NCBI RefSeq assembly: GCF_003590095.1 | Contig: NC_039502.1 | Coordinates: forward strand, 4,813,753-4,877,752 | Direction of reading: 5' to 3' | DNA: 64,000 bases | Source: Trichoplusia ni | Taxonomy: Eukaryota > Arthropoda > Insecta > Lepidoptera > Noctuidae | Shown here: one piece after another, positions 50,332-61,557 of the stretch | Position numbering within the stretch: position 1 is the first letter of the stretch | Layout of the letters: each line of letters starts with the position of its first letter | Position numbers and translations under genes: made by a program | Notes under the pieces: generated by a model | What the model saw: only the letters and a program-made list of their open reading frames with translations | Told to the model about the DNA's origin: nothing | Databases searched by the model: none

Positions 50332-52069
50332 AAAAGAAAGCTGTAGCCGAAAATAGGTTTAAGCGCAGGCCCGGTACATCGACTTGGGAAAAATACACGA
50401 CCATCCGCAATCACTGCAATAGGGTGTGTAGAGATGCTCAACACTGACACATTCATGCATCGGTCGAAAACAGCGAATCCGCAAAGGTTTGGAAGTTTCT
50501 TAGGACTATGGGAGTGGGAAAGTCGCGTAACGACGCAATCTCTAAGAATGTTGACCTGAAGTCATTAAATTTGCACTTCAGCTCTTCGTCCCAATGTGAT
50601 GGGGCTTCCAAGGCTGTCACATTAAATATTCTTTCGTCCCTTCCAACTCCCGACTACTCGGTTTGTGGTGTAAAGAAGACCGTTTTTCAATTACTTCTAA
50701 CGCTGTTGGAAGCGATTGCGTCAGCCGCAAAATGATACTCCCTATCCTGGACGAGATCCTTCCTGTAATAACCCATATCCTAAATTATTCCATTTCCGTT
50801 GGAGTCTTTCCAACTGCTTGGAAAGAGGCGCAAATAATTCCCCTACCCAAAAAACCCAATTTCCGGATTTCGTCCAGGACATAGTACAGTAACTGCTCTA
50901 GTAAACATTGCGGATGACATTAGAGCGGCCATGGAGCGTAATAAGCTGACGATTCTTGCTTTGCTTGATTTCAGCAATGCCTTCAACACCGTCGATTTTG
51001 ATATACTCCTTGGCATGCTGCGCTCTCTTAACATATCTCTAACGGCAGTTGATTGGTTTCAGAGTTACCTGTACGGCCGATGGCAATGTATATCCATTGA
51101 AGGTATAACCTCTCCATGGTGTGATACCCATGCTGGCGTACCACAGGGCGGTGTTCTCTCTCCGTTGCTGTTTTCTTTTTTTATTAATAATATTTCGAAG
51201 GATCTTCTTTCATCTTACCACCTTTATGCAGATGATATGCAAATATACTCGCAGGCCACGCTGGACGAATTATCTCAAGGTTTAATTAACTTAAACGCCG
51301 ATCTTGTACGAATTTCGGATTGAAGTGCAGCCCATGGGCTCATAGTTAACCCTGAGAAAACGCAAGCAATTATTGTGGGCAGTTCCAGGCTTACCTCCCG
51401 AATTAATTGGTCGCAATTGCCCCAGATTATTTTCAACGGTGCTGTAGTACCAATTAGCCACACAGTTAGGAATCTGGGTATTTACATTGACCGAAATCTC
51501 TCTTGGGGCCAACAGCTTCGGAAGGTAGGTCAAAAATTGTTTCGCTCGGCTGGTTCGCTTAGGAGACTTCGTCACTTTCTACCAACTGCCACTAAAGTTG
51601 CACTTGCGGAATCCCTTTTGCTTCCCATCCTCGATTATGCTGATGTCAGCTATCTTGATATAAATGAGGCACAGCTGGATAAACTTGAGCGTCTTCATAA
51701 CTTTTGCATTAGGTTCATATTTGGTTTACGCAAATATGATCACGGCTCTGAATTTCGTCTGAAGTTCAAGTGGCTCCCTATTCGCCTTCGCCGGAATGCG
51801 CATATTCTTTCATTACTTTATAGTACTCTTTTTAGTCCTTCAACTCCCATTTATCTGAAAGAACGTTTCCAGTTCCTTAATGACACACATTCACGATGTC
51901 ATCGGAAAATTTGCGACTTAAGATGCCACCTCACTCCACAGGATTCTTCGATAGGTCTTTCACTGTGCAAGGTGTGCGCTTGTGGAACAAACTCCCTGCA
52001 TCAATCAGAAAGGCTCAGACACTCAGCACCTTTAAAAAACTTGTAAAAGACCATCTCCATTCTTTAAAT
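50332..52069 (+). pseudogene. LINE-G ORF2 reverse transcriptase
   Basis: Several frames. The linker (to 50,880) is broken, with AQIIPLPKKPN running straight into SRT/HSTVTALVNIADD, a deletion of the fingers. The palm (50,931-51,323) is open: LALLDFSNAFNTVDFDILL, THAGVPQGGVLSPLLFSFF, YHLYADDMQIYSQ. A TGA at 51,321 precedes the thumb in the same frame (NPEKTQAIIVGSS, VRNLGIYIDRNLSWGQQLRK, LPTATKVALAESLLLPILDY). The C-terminal block ends in another frame (VRLWNKLPASIRKA). YADD is intact, but no full protein can be made. Confidence 0.85.
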
Positions 52070-52328
52070 TAGCCGTCTCAAACACTGATTATCTGATTAT
52101 TGTATGTATTCATTTTATTTCTTATTTCTGTGTTATGTATACCTTTACATGTTTTTAACGATAGTGCACCATCTGCCTCTGTACATACTGATAATTTTCC
52201 TGTCCATCCAAAGGTTGTCTGGAAGATATTGCTTTTAGCGATAAGACCGCCATTGTACCCTAACATTATATGTATTAAGAATCACTGCTGTAATTACATG
52301 GTGTACAATAAAGAATATTCTATTCTTA
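52070..52328 (+). repeat. LINE-G 3' UTR and tail
   Basis: Contains the small hairpin GCTTTTAGCGATAAG (about 52,231-52,245) and ends GTACAATAAAGAATATTCTATTCT, a very common 3' terminus of lepidopteran LINEs. The target LINE-F resumes immediately. Confidence 0.75.
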
Positions 52329-52925
52329 ACGAAGTAAATAGTGCACTTACTCGGGTCACACATCGGTTTTCATTTAATAATTTAGTTTTGAATTCCAAAA
52401 AAAACAAATGCGTTAAATTCGCGATGCCTAATGTTAAGAATCTTGGGCCAGATATTGTTATAAATAATGAAGTGCTTGAGACTGTAGAATCAACGGTTTT
52501 TCTCGGCGTTACAGTTGATGCAAAATTACAATGGACGGCGCATGTTGCATACCTAGCGAATAAACTCAGCTCTGCCGCTTATGCGGTTAGAAAAGTTAGG
52601 CAGATTACTGACGTGGACACAGCTCGTCTTGTTTATTTCAGCTACTTCCACAGCGTGATGTCCTATGGCATACTTTTGTGGGGTAAGGCAGCAGATATCG
52701 AATCGATATTCGTCTTACAAAAGCGAGCTATCAGATCCATTTACCAGCTAGGCTCTAGAATTTCTCTTAGGGAGCGGTTTAAAGAGATAGGCATCTTAAC
52801 GGTAGCATCCAAATTTATTTTAGATAATATACTATTGATACTAAAAAAAATCTTCACTTATACTCCAAACACAGTGATATACATACTATAAATACACGGA
52901 ATAAACAAATACACGTCGTCGGCCT
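52326..52925 (+). pseudogene. LINE-F RT C-terminal part
   Basis: Resumes LINE-F: ILNEVNSALTRVTHRFSFNN, LVLNSKKNKCVKFAMPNV, TVESTVFLGVTVDAKLQW, SSAAYAVRKVRQITDVDTA, YFHSVMSYGILLWGKA. It is highly similar to the LINE-D thumb, so it belongs to the CR1-like group. The frame ends at 52,891 and the element is truncated near 52,925. Confidence 0.8.
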
Positions 52926-53048
52926 GGTACCGTACGGTCGCATTCGATATTTGCACATTGCGCGTTTGACTAAAATTCCAGTAATCCTCAAACTTTCTTG
53001 CGTATTGTCGATCAATTTTGCGCAATTAATTTATTATAAGTCATGAAT

Positions 53049-53982
53049 TCTTAAACAAGTGTGGCGCCTGTGACGAATCGCTTTCTGATGGGGCTCACTG
53101 CACAATCTGTAATCAAGAATTGCACTTCCACTGTGCTGGAATAACAGAGGCTGGTTATCGAAAATTGGGTGATAGAAGGCTTACTTGGCGTTGTAGCAAG
53201 TATAAAATAAGTAATGCTTCTTAGCCACCGTCGTCACCAAGGATTGAGCCAGAATCACTTATCCTAAAGGAAATAAGAGCTATCGCTCAAAAACTAGCTC
53301 CACTGGAAACCTTGAGAGACCAGATAACTGAGCTACGTTCGGAGTTTGCAGATTTAAAATCGTCACTGAGCGAAACGAATACGGAGTTAAAGGAGTTCAA
53401 TGGGAAAATCAAGGAAATCGAAGCGCGTCTAATGCAAGTGGAGAAGGTCCAAGAACAAGTGGATCTCATTCATGCTCGCTTAGATAAACTTGAGGAAGAA
53501 AATAATACTAAGGAGCAGTGGACTAGAATGAATAACATAGAAATAAAGGGTTTGCCTCAAAATAATCACGAGAACTTGTTCGACATAATTGGTAAAATTG
53601 TTGCTAAAATAAGTTATCCAGAAAAATAAGTTGTCTAAAGCTCAGATCAACTTTATTACTAGGGTGCCAAGCCGTGAGAAGGATCATACAAAGCCTATTA
53701 TAGTGTGTTTCTTGAACCGCTACGTGAAAGAGGACTTCTTTGCTGCGGCCAGACTAACTGTCAAAACTGCTCCCTTAACTACGGGACAAATCGATCTTCC
53801 AGGGAATCAACGGATTTTTATCAACGATCACCTTACATAAAGCCTTGCTATCTAAAACCAAAAAGATGGCCGCAGAAATGGATTTTCGCAATGTCTGGGT
53901 CAAGCACAGCAAAATACACGCGAGAAAGACCGATACATCTCCTACGATAGTGCTAAAAACGAGAAAGACCTTAGACACTTAG
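53049..53982 (+). pseudogene. LINE-H ORF1: PHD-like finger, coiled coil and RRM
   Basis: NKCGACDESLSDGAHCTICN and LHFHCAGITEAGYRKL...WRCSKYK form a PHD-type finger (C-C-C-C-H-C-C) whose last Cys is Tyr. A stop follows at about 53,222. The next frame (53,312-53,629) is a clear coiled coil (LRDQITELRSEFADLKSSLS...), then TRMNNIEIKGLPQ. After another stop, AQINFITRVPSREKDHTKPI and a C-terminal domain run to about 53,982. Jockey/CR1-type ORF1 proteins with this layout bind RNA. At least three breaks. Confidence 0.75.
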
Positions 53983-54029
53983 TTATTTTCTTAATAATTT
54001 TATTATTATTGTCGTTGCAAAGTTTATAA

Positions 54030-54739
54030 AATGATTACTATATAACGTGCGTGGTCTGAGAACAAAAACGAATTACTTGTACCGTAACGTTAGAATGAAT
54101 TCCTACGATGTTGTTATATTTACGGAGACTTGGTTGGTGAATAGTATTAATAATAGTGAGTTATTTGATGGTCGATATCTTGTGTGGAGGCGGGATCGGG
54201 ACTATCGACGAACAGCGCAATCTCGAGGTGGTGGAGTTTTGATCGCAGTGCGGAACGACTTGACTGTTATGGAACGTTGTGATTGGTGTACCACCGCTGA
54301 GGATTTATGGGTTACCATTGCTCTGAAGAGGCCCAGACCAGCAGTAAGTTCCAACATACATATTTGTAGCCTATATTTATGTAAAGAAAATGCTGGTAAC
54401 TCATACACAGTTCAGTAAGAAAACTTCCATCATAACCTTAACCGCCTGGTTACTACCCACCCTTTAGATACGTTTATCATAACTGGGGACTTTAACTTTG
54501 GTAGTGAAGTGGAATGGCGTAATTCTAACTATAGCTCAGAATTATATCCTACTAACATATCCTCTCAATACATTATTGATTTCTTCGACAGTATAAATAC
54601 ATGTAACTTGTCGCAGTTTAATAGTAAGCGTAACGTCAACGGTCGATTATTAGACCTCGTTTTCTCAAATGGTGCAGTAACGGTACACGAGTGTTGTGAC
54701 CCTTTAGCTTTGCCGGTTGACATGCACCACAAGCATTAA
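54030..54739 (+). pseudogene. LINE-H ORF2 endonuclease
   Basis: NVRGLRTKTNYLYRNV, DVVIFTETWL, SRGGGVLIAVRNDL and, after a break at 54,418, DTFIITGDFNFGSEVEWRN, then NGRLLDLVFSNGAVTVHEC, where the SDH block should follow (PVDMHHKH). EN blocks N, E and D are intact. It nicks DNA for target-primed reverse transcription. An in-frame stop lies at 54,416 and the end is frameshifted. Confidence 0.8.
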
Positions 54740-54742
54740 TAA

Positions 54743-56310
54743 TTGAAGCAGTTTTCCTTGAAGTTCATAAACTCATTGAGAAGCATGGTGTTCAATATAT
54801 ATTTCTACGTGGCGATTATCCTGCAATTATATCTGCACTTGACCTTATAGACTGGAATGTGTTGTTGTCAGATGGCTCATTGGACCAAGCTCTCGATCTT
54901 TTCTATAGTAAGTTATACGAGCTCAGAGATATGCACATCCCCGTTAAATCAAAGAAAAAAGTTACCCATCCTCCCTGGTACACCAGTGCTCTAATAAAAA
55001 TATTAAAAGAAAAGCAGAGGTATCATCGCAAGTACAAAAATTACGGCAATTTATCAGACTACCACTCTTTTTCCCTTTTACGTAGCCGAGCTAAGCATCT
55101 CGAGCAGGAATATTATGACGCTTATATGGAAAAAATTGAATCCTCCATAACCAGTAACCCTAAAGTTTTCTGGGCATATGTTAAGAGTAAGAGGGGTTCT
55201 GACTCGTTACCCAGTGTGTTGCATTATTTGAATAAATCTGCAGACACCGGCAAGAGTATCGCTGAACTCTTTGCTTCCTTCTTTCAGTCTACTTTCCAAG
55301 AACCTGACTCAGTTTCTGATCAACAGGATATATATGTAGATAGCCATTTCAGTAGTTCGGTGAACCTTTGTACGGTAAATGTGTGCCCGTCTACAGTACT
55401 AACGCTGCTGAAGGGTCTTGACCCTTCTAAATCTGGCGGATGCGATCTAATACCTCCTGTTTTTATAATAAACTGCGCGCAAAGCTTAGTGAATCCCATT
55501 TGCATTTTATTCGAGCGGTCCTTAAGAGAAGGCACTGTTCCTAAGATATGGAAATCAGCATTCATTACGCCATATTCAAAAAAGGGGATAAATCGAATAT
55601 TGAGAACTACCGACCCATTTCCAAATTATGCTTATTCTCCAAAATCCTTGAGCGGGTGGTCTATTTACAGGTTTACTCTGCATTTAAATGCCAATTCTGC
55701 GATGAGCAGCATTTTTATTAGAGGAAGGTCAACTACCTCTAACTTAATATTATCCAATGAAATTATAACAGCCGGGATGGAAGGGCGATTTCAAGTTGAC
55801 GTAATATTTACTGACTATAGCAAATGTTTCGATCGCGTAGATCACCGGCTACTTCTACGAAAGTTATTATCGTCCGGAATACATGGTGATCTATTCCGCT
55901 GGTTTTCTTCTTACATAGACAATCGAACACAAGCTGTAGTCTTGCGTGGGTATACTTCTAAGTGGAACTTAGTTCCTTCAGGTGTACCCCAAGGATCAAT
56001 ATTGGGGCCGTTACTGTTCACAATACGTATTTCAGACATAAAAAAGTGCTTTAAAAACTCAAACATTTTACTATATGCTGATGATATGAAGGTCCTCAAG
56101 TTGGTACGGACATTATCTGATGCTGAGCAACTTCAAAAAGACCTAGATAGTTTTGTTTTATACTGCAAAACTAACAAATTGCAATTAAAGGTAGCTAAAT
56201 GTTGTCACATTATATTCAGTCGTCCAAAATCTCCTATTGGTCCGGGATACTTTCTGGAGGGTCATAAAATTATCAAAGTGAACAGTATTCGAGATCTGGG
56301 TGTAACACAC
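54743..56310 (+). pseudogene. LINE-H ORF2 reverse transcriptase
   Basis: Long frame 54,859-56,367. The linker has KKVTHPPWYTSALIKILKEK. RT shows GLDPSKSGGCDLIPP, RGRSTTSNLILSNEI, DVIFTDYSKCFDRVDHRLL, PSGVPQGSILGPLLFT and ILLYADDMKVLK (YADD intact at about 56,071). Between 55,570 and 55,710 the frame is displaced by two opposite indels. In the neighbouring frame that stretch reads FKKGDKSNIENYRPISKL, the conserved finger block. Thus about 45 residues are scrambled although no stop appears. The element is cut at about 56,310, before the thumb. Confidence 0.85.
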
Positions 56311-56317
56311 TATAGTA

Positions 56318-56469
56318 AGAAAGAAAGAAACAAGAAAGATAATACGTTTATTCACGCACGCGTGTGACACAGCCTTACAAACAATAAATATAAATAAAAA
56401 AAAAATAGCAGTCGTTAGAAATAAGAAAAGACGAGTTACAATTAAAAAAACAGTAATGGGAAATATGTG
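56318..56469 (-). repeat. Minus-strand retroposon 3' end, truncated
   Basis: On the minus strand this ends GTGAATAAACGTATTATCTT then (CTTT)n, a 3' tail with AATAAA. Its body is not recognisable before the TIR element at 56,476. Confidence 0.45.
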
Positions 56470-56475
56470 TCACAC

Positions 56476-57868
56476 CCATAGAAATCTAAATAACAAGGTA
56501 ATAGAAATGGCATACACCGCGGCGATCTATCGAAACGCATGTCGCCGGTGGGCGGGGCTTCAACACATTCACAGCAAATAACTACGCAATCACGCAAACA
56601 TTAACATCGAGAAGACCAAGCAAACAATACTAGGCCGTACGTCTAATGCAATAAGGTTGACTTTGTCGTTGTATGGATTTACTAACTCACACAGTCATTG
56701 CATTTTTTTGCATTAGTTGTAGTGATTACGTAAACTACACTAGGGATTGACTACGGATCCGAAATATAATGAAAGACGAAATTATGAGTGACAATGTTTT
56801 TTGTTGTATTCTTCTATGGATTACATTATAATATGTACCCACTTACAAAAAAAAAAATCGCTAATTGTCGGTTGACAAAAAAAAATATTATTAAGAAATA
56901 CTTGGTACCTAGGTAGGTTTGGTATACTTTTTAGTGTCTTTTCGGTGACTTTTTAGTCGTCTTACAAAAGCAGCCCTGTTCATGTATCGAATGACTAGTA
57001 AACGTTCATAATAAAAAAATAGGTATTTATGAGATTTGGATAAGTTTAAATTGCAATTTTTATTCAATGCTATGCTATAGCGCAAGGCGTACTTTTTGAA
57101 ACATTCAGTTGCGAGCGCGGTCCGAGCCGTAAAAATGGAGAGGGGCGCGGGCGGGGCGGCGGGCGGCAAGTTATCAAGCATGCAACTAATTTCATAGTGT
57201 ATATTCGGCCTAAGTTGTAGGGTACCAATTTCGTTTACCCGTGGTAGTCATCCACTTGTCTTTTGTATTTATTTGCAACCTGCGGGATTCTGAAATAAAA
57301 ATATATTCAATAATATGTTCACAAAAACAAACGACTATTAAAATTGTTACTTTTCGTATACAATGTTCATTTTGGATAATTTGTCCGCACTTAACCACAT
57401 CACTATTTCCGACAGTTTTGTGCGGCCGTACCACTACAAATACGATCGCATTGATAAATATTATTTTTCGTTATACATTTCTCTTTTTACAACGGTGCAT
57501 TTCTGTAAGTCTCTTACTGCAGAGGCAATGATTAGTAAAGAATGCAATTGTTGCAGGATGGTGCGATATAAATATGGTTTATAATGAAGGTTATGTTTTG
57601 AAATTTAATTTTGCAATAACATCAATATTACTGCAATAATTTACTTACCGATAAAATGTTATCTATTTATTTATGTTATTACACGATGCAGATGAATTTC
57701 CAGCCTGAGAAACGCCGCAAAACACCATTTTTAGTGGTTCTTGCTGTGACGACGATCCGCGAGCGACTGAGCGTAAGTTCGCGCGCTGGTGTCGTCCAAG
57801 ACACCAGTGTGGCGACAAGGTCACGCGGCGTTGGCACTTCTATTACCTTGTTATTTAGATTTCTATGG
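56476..57868. mobile_element. TIR element with 31-bp perfect termini and 6-bp TCACAC duplication
   Basis: The first 31 bases (56,476-56,506, starting CCATAGAAATCTAAATAACA) are the exact reverse complement of 57,838-57,868. Similarity fades over about 16 more bases. TCACAC flanks both sides (56,470-56,475 and 57,869-57,874). No transposase frame is recognised; two short frames at 57,241-57,584 and one on the minus strand at 56,909-57,181 have no known motif. It contains a GC-rich block (57,110-57,175) and a small palindrome (57,786-57,807). Superfamily unknown. Confidence 0.75.
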
Positions 57869-57874
57869 TCACAC

Positions 57875-58223
57875 CCCACGTGAAACGGCCCTTGCTCAGC
57901 ATAATGCTGAGACCCTGTACAGGACAAAAGCCTCAGTGCTGATTTTCAGAGAGAGCCCAAGCTAACGCGATGACGTCTGCTGGGGCAAGAATTAAATAAG
58001 GTGTAAAAAATAAACTAAACAGATATCATAATAGAAAAAAATAAATACAGACTAAAATCGACTAAATAGATAAATATTCCTTGGCAACACTCGGGCAGCC
58101 TTTCGCGCAGATTTGGTTCAATCCATGCCAAATATGTGAGTGTCAACGTCAAAATGTCATGTAATAAACCAAAATCATGGCGGCGCCTATCCCAAGTATT
58201 ATGCAATACGCAAGAATTATGTA
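57875..58223. other. No gene recognised; possible host 5' region
   Basis: Contains AAAATCATGGCGGC near 58,171, a motif often found around start sites of housekeeping genes, and a short upstream ORF. No other feature. Confidence 0.35.
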
Positions 58224-58356
58224 ATGAGTGCGATGTTTATATTGATTGTGATGTTTGTAATACTGCAATTTCGTGGAAAGTGTTTGTTGGAAAGTAATGG
58301 TGTACAAGACTTGAGAACTCTGCATGTCGGTGTGATTTCCGTGGGCCACACCCCAG
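58224..58356 (+). CDS. Possible host gene first coding exon (signal-anchor) with splice donor
   Basis: ATG 58,224 opens MSAMFILIVMFVILQFRGKC, a short hydrophobic stretch like a signal peptide or type II membrane anchor, then LLESNGVQDLRTLHVGVISV and GHTP. It ends at a perfect donor CAG|GTGAGT (58,354-58,362), after which the frame soon stops. The exon would end in phase 1. 'LHVGVISVG' after an anchor recalls Golgi glycosyltransferases, but this is a guess. No further exon is visible in the window, so it may equally be a transposon-captured exon or chance. Confidence 0.35.
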
Positions 58357-58489
58357 GTGAGTAAATTTAATAGAAATAAATACTTAGATGCGACCTCTAA
58401 ACTAGCGAAATAGTGAGATAATAAATTATATTAGTGTATTTAAATTAAAATTGTATTATATAAAATTGTATTAGTGCATTTCGAATGCC
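58357..58489. other. A/T-rich spacer (would-be intron start)
   Basis: No gene. If the exon at 58,224 is real, this is the start of its first intron, into which LINE-I is inserted. Confidence 0.35.
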
Positions 58490-58708
58490 AAATATTAATA
58501 ATATAATAATTTATTGAGTAATTATTAAATAAGTGTCTCTAAATAGGTCCGAGTATCAATGCCATGCAGAAATAGCATGGATAGTAGTTTGATGCCAAAC
58601 TGCCAACATTGACAGCAATCAGGAGGCACCAGGGACGCGCCAACAGCACTGCGGAGGATCGAAGCCAAGGATTGTGAGCCGAGATCATGAGGTAAATAAA
58701 CATATTTT

Positions 58709-59517
58709 TATGACTGTTGTACATGAAGTAGTAGTTTCTTTAGATGCTCTTTAAATGTCTTGATTGTTTTTAGGCCCCTCAATGGTGGTGGAAGATCATT
58801 CCAGCAGTGCGTGGCAGCAAACCTGAAGCCTCCCCTGAAAGCCGTGGTTTTGTGTGAGGGTGCCTTAAGCGGGTCGACATTGGAGCGAAGACCACACGTG
58901 TATTGTGATTTTCGCCAAGTGAGTTTGTCCTATAAATAGTGCGGCTTGTGGGTTGTTATGACACCAAACATTAGGCTAGCCAAATGCAGTTTTCGTCTGG
59001 CATCCATTCTCAATAAGTTAAGCTTGTTTATATAGGGGGTAACATGATGCCTACGAGGAATATTAACACAGAACCTCGCGCAGGCATTCTGAATCCGTTG
59101 AATTAGCCTCTCTGTCCTAGCAAGTAGGCAAGGGCCATATACTGTATCGCAGTAGTTGAACTTTGATAGCACTAGAGTGTCCACTAGATGTTTCCTCAGT
59201 GGCACACTGAGAAATTTGCGGATACTGTACAGGACCCTCAGCCTGTAAAAGCAATTCCTAACAGTACTGTTAATGTGTGGCTCAAAATGTAATTGTGGAT
59301 CCAGGGTTAAACCTAAACTGCAAGCCTGCTCAACCTGTTCTATCTTATTCCCTTTGATAACAATCTCTGGCTTGGCATTCAGTATTGAGGCCACCTGTTT
59401 TTTTGTCCCTAAGACCATGAACTTGGACTTAAGTGGGTTGAGAAGCAAGGAGTTCTCCTCAGACCAAGTCACAACTCTATGTAAATCCTCATTCATCCTT
59501 TGAACTACAGATGCCAC
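58709..59517 (-). pseudogene. LINE-I RT thumb and C-terminus
   Basis: Minus-strand frame 59,517-58,930: RMNEDLHRVVTWSEENSLLL, NPLKSKFMVLGTKKQV, EQACSLGLTLDPQLHF, TLVLSKFNYCDTVYGPCL, RIQNACARFCVNIPRRHHVT. After a frame change, AFRGGFRFAATHCWNDLPPP and LKTIKTFKEHLKKLLL run to the stop near 58,709. A standard post-RT region of Jockey/I-type LINEs. Confidence 0.85.
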
Positions 59518-59538
59518 ATCATCCCCCTTGAAGGATGT

Positions 59539-60207
59539 TTACAACTGAATGTTATCCGCATACATATGATATCTGCAGTTTACAAAGGAATGAGTAACGT
59601 CAGCACTGTAGAGGATGTACAATAAGGGACCTAAAATAGATTCCTGCGGAACTCCCCTACAGACCGGGAGTGGAGGGGATGATAGGGTAGATCCGTCTTC
59701 CTTTTGTATTTGAACAAATTGGGACCTATCTACTAAATAGCTCTTAAACCAATCCACAGCGTCGCTATCAAACCCGTAATAGGTTAACTTTGACAGCAGT
59801 AGATTGGTATTAATTGGTAATAAAGCATCAAATGACCGAGAGAAATCCAGCAACAATAGAATAGGCCCCTCCCCCCGATCACGTGCCTCTAAGATATTGC
59901 CTACCACGTCTAACAAGGCTGTTGCTGTCCCCCTTCCCTTGCGGAAACCTGATTGGAACTCGGGTAGAATATTATTTTCCTCTAAGTATTCAATTACCTG
60001 TAAGTAGACCACACGTTCCAGAATCTTTGACAGACATGGTAGAATACTTATTGGCCTGAGATCTTTCAGATTGACCGGGTCATTGACTTTAGGAATGGGG
60101 CAAACAATTGCACGACGCCAGAGACAAGGAAATGTACAAGATTCAATGGACTTGTTGATGATAGCAGTAATGGCTTGCAAAGTGCTAGGTAGTGTAAGCG
60201 TGAGCAT
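59539..60207 (-). pseudogene. LINE-I reverse transcriptase palm and fingers
   Basis: Frame with RRAIVCPIPKVNDPVNLKDL, RPISILPCLSKILERVV, FQSGFRKGRGTATALLDV, ILLLLDFSRSFDALLP, then RGVPQESILGPLLYILYSAD and YHMYADNIQL. The conserved GVPQG is GVPQE, and the catalytic YADD is YADN, so polymerase activity is lost by missense changes. It is separated from EN by a short out-of-frame gap (60,208-60,261). Confidence 0.88.
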
Positions 60208-60261
60208 GTCCAGACTGATGCCATCTACACCCCGTGCATTTGATTCCAGACCCCTGATTAT

Positions 60262-61557
60262 TTAAAGTACTGTCTCTTGGTTGGTCTCAGTGAGCGAAAA
60301 AATAGATGGACTATGCCTGCGAGAACGGAAACTGTATATCAACGAGTCATTGCCATTGCAACTCCCCGAGACGTCTAAAAAAGCTGCATTTATACTATCT
60401 GGGTTGTCAAAGTGACTAGGCAGTCGCCTCTCATTGTGGTCCGGAAGAACATATGATTTTAAGTTACGCCACAGCAGCTTGGGATCTTTGCTTTGCTCGT
60501 TAATGTTTTTTGTAAAATATGCAGATTTTTCCGTTCCCGATGCGGCGGCCGCCTCGTGTTTGAGATCCAGATAGTACTGCTTATAATGCGGTTCTTTTGT
60601 CTTATGACATCTGTGTTTGGCTTGCTCTCTCAATCTGAACATAAGACGAATATTGTCAGTGATCCAGGGTGTAGGCCGCTTGAAATAGGTCTTTTTCTTC
60701 ATAGGAGCATGGAGATCAAACAGCTGGATTATGTAGGAAGTGAAAGTGTCTACCATGGAGTCAACATCACTCATGTCTCCTATGTCGGACCATGGTATCA
60801 TATATAGGTGTTCATGGAATATATCTGGCAAGATGTCCAAAAGAGGGCGAAACATGACGACCCTTGGTTTAGCCCTAGGCTTTCTAAATACTGTTTCACA
60901 CGTGATAAAGGAGTGGTGACCGAGCTCACTAATGTGGTGCACTTCAACATTTCGTGTGGTGGCATTTGTAGATATAATGTCAATGAGTGAGCAACTGTCA
61001 TTTATGAAATGTGTGGCTTTTTTTACTACTTGAGTCATATCAAAGTTATTAAAGAATTCCATGAGCTGTCTAGACTTAGAGGTGTTAGAATTTAATAGAT
61101 TGACATTGAGGTCACCTAATAATATGACATTGTCATATGGGGCTAGTGCACCAATGCTAGCAGTAATAGCATCAAGGAAAAGCTCCAAATCCTGCCAGGG
61201 TGGTCGATACGCGGTCCCTATCAAAAGATTTCTTTTATTAATGGTGAGCTCAGCCCAAAGCTGCTCCACCGTAGGGTGTTCAGGATGAGCCTTGACACGC
61301 GCATTTATCCATTTTTTTATAAAAAGCGACTCCCCCGCCGCGCCCACTCGTGTAGACACAGGTCTTGGTACATGCCTAAAACTTGTACCTGCAAGACTAG
61401 GAGCACGGTCTTCCTCCCCTTTGCGCAACCATGTCTCGTTGATTGCCATGATGTCCACAGAATGGTTGCCCATTGCGATTAAGACTCATCCTGATTAGTC
61501 CCTAGAGAGCCTGCATTCAAAAGACCAAACTTAACATATTTGCTAGGAGCTATAGAT
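60262..61557 (-). pseudogene. LINE-I endonuclease and linker
   Basis: The long frame 61,473-60,262 reads DIMAINETWLRKGEEDRAP, LLIGTAYRPPWQDLELFLDA, DNVILLGDLNVNLLNSN, and HHISELGHHSFITCETVF (SDH block as LGH). A linker follows with KRPTPWITDNIRLMFRLREQ. Upstream, past a stop at about 61,477, the same domain starts with KYVKFGLLNAGSLGTNQDE (to 61,557), so the true ORF2 start is further right. The endonuclease would be impaired by the D-to-G change in SDH. Confidence 0.85.

Larger units (their letters stand above)
48202..52328 (+). mobile_element. LINE-G, full-length-like but broken (same family as LINE-B)
   Basis: Carries ORF1, EN, RT and a classical 3' end (GCTTTTAGCGATAAG hairpin, AATAAAGAATATTCT tail) in one orientation. 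Insertion into LINE-F is shown by the continuity of the LINE-F frame across it. ORF1 and EN share motifs with LINE-B. Several frameshifts and a deletion in the RT fingers inactivate it. Confidence 0.85.
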
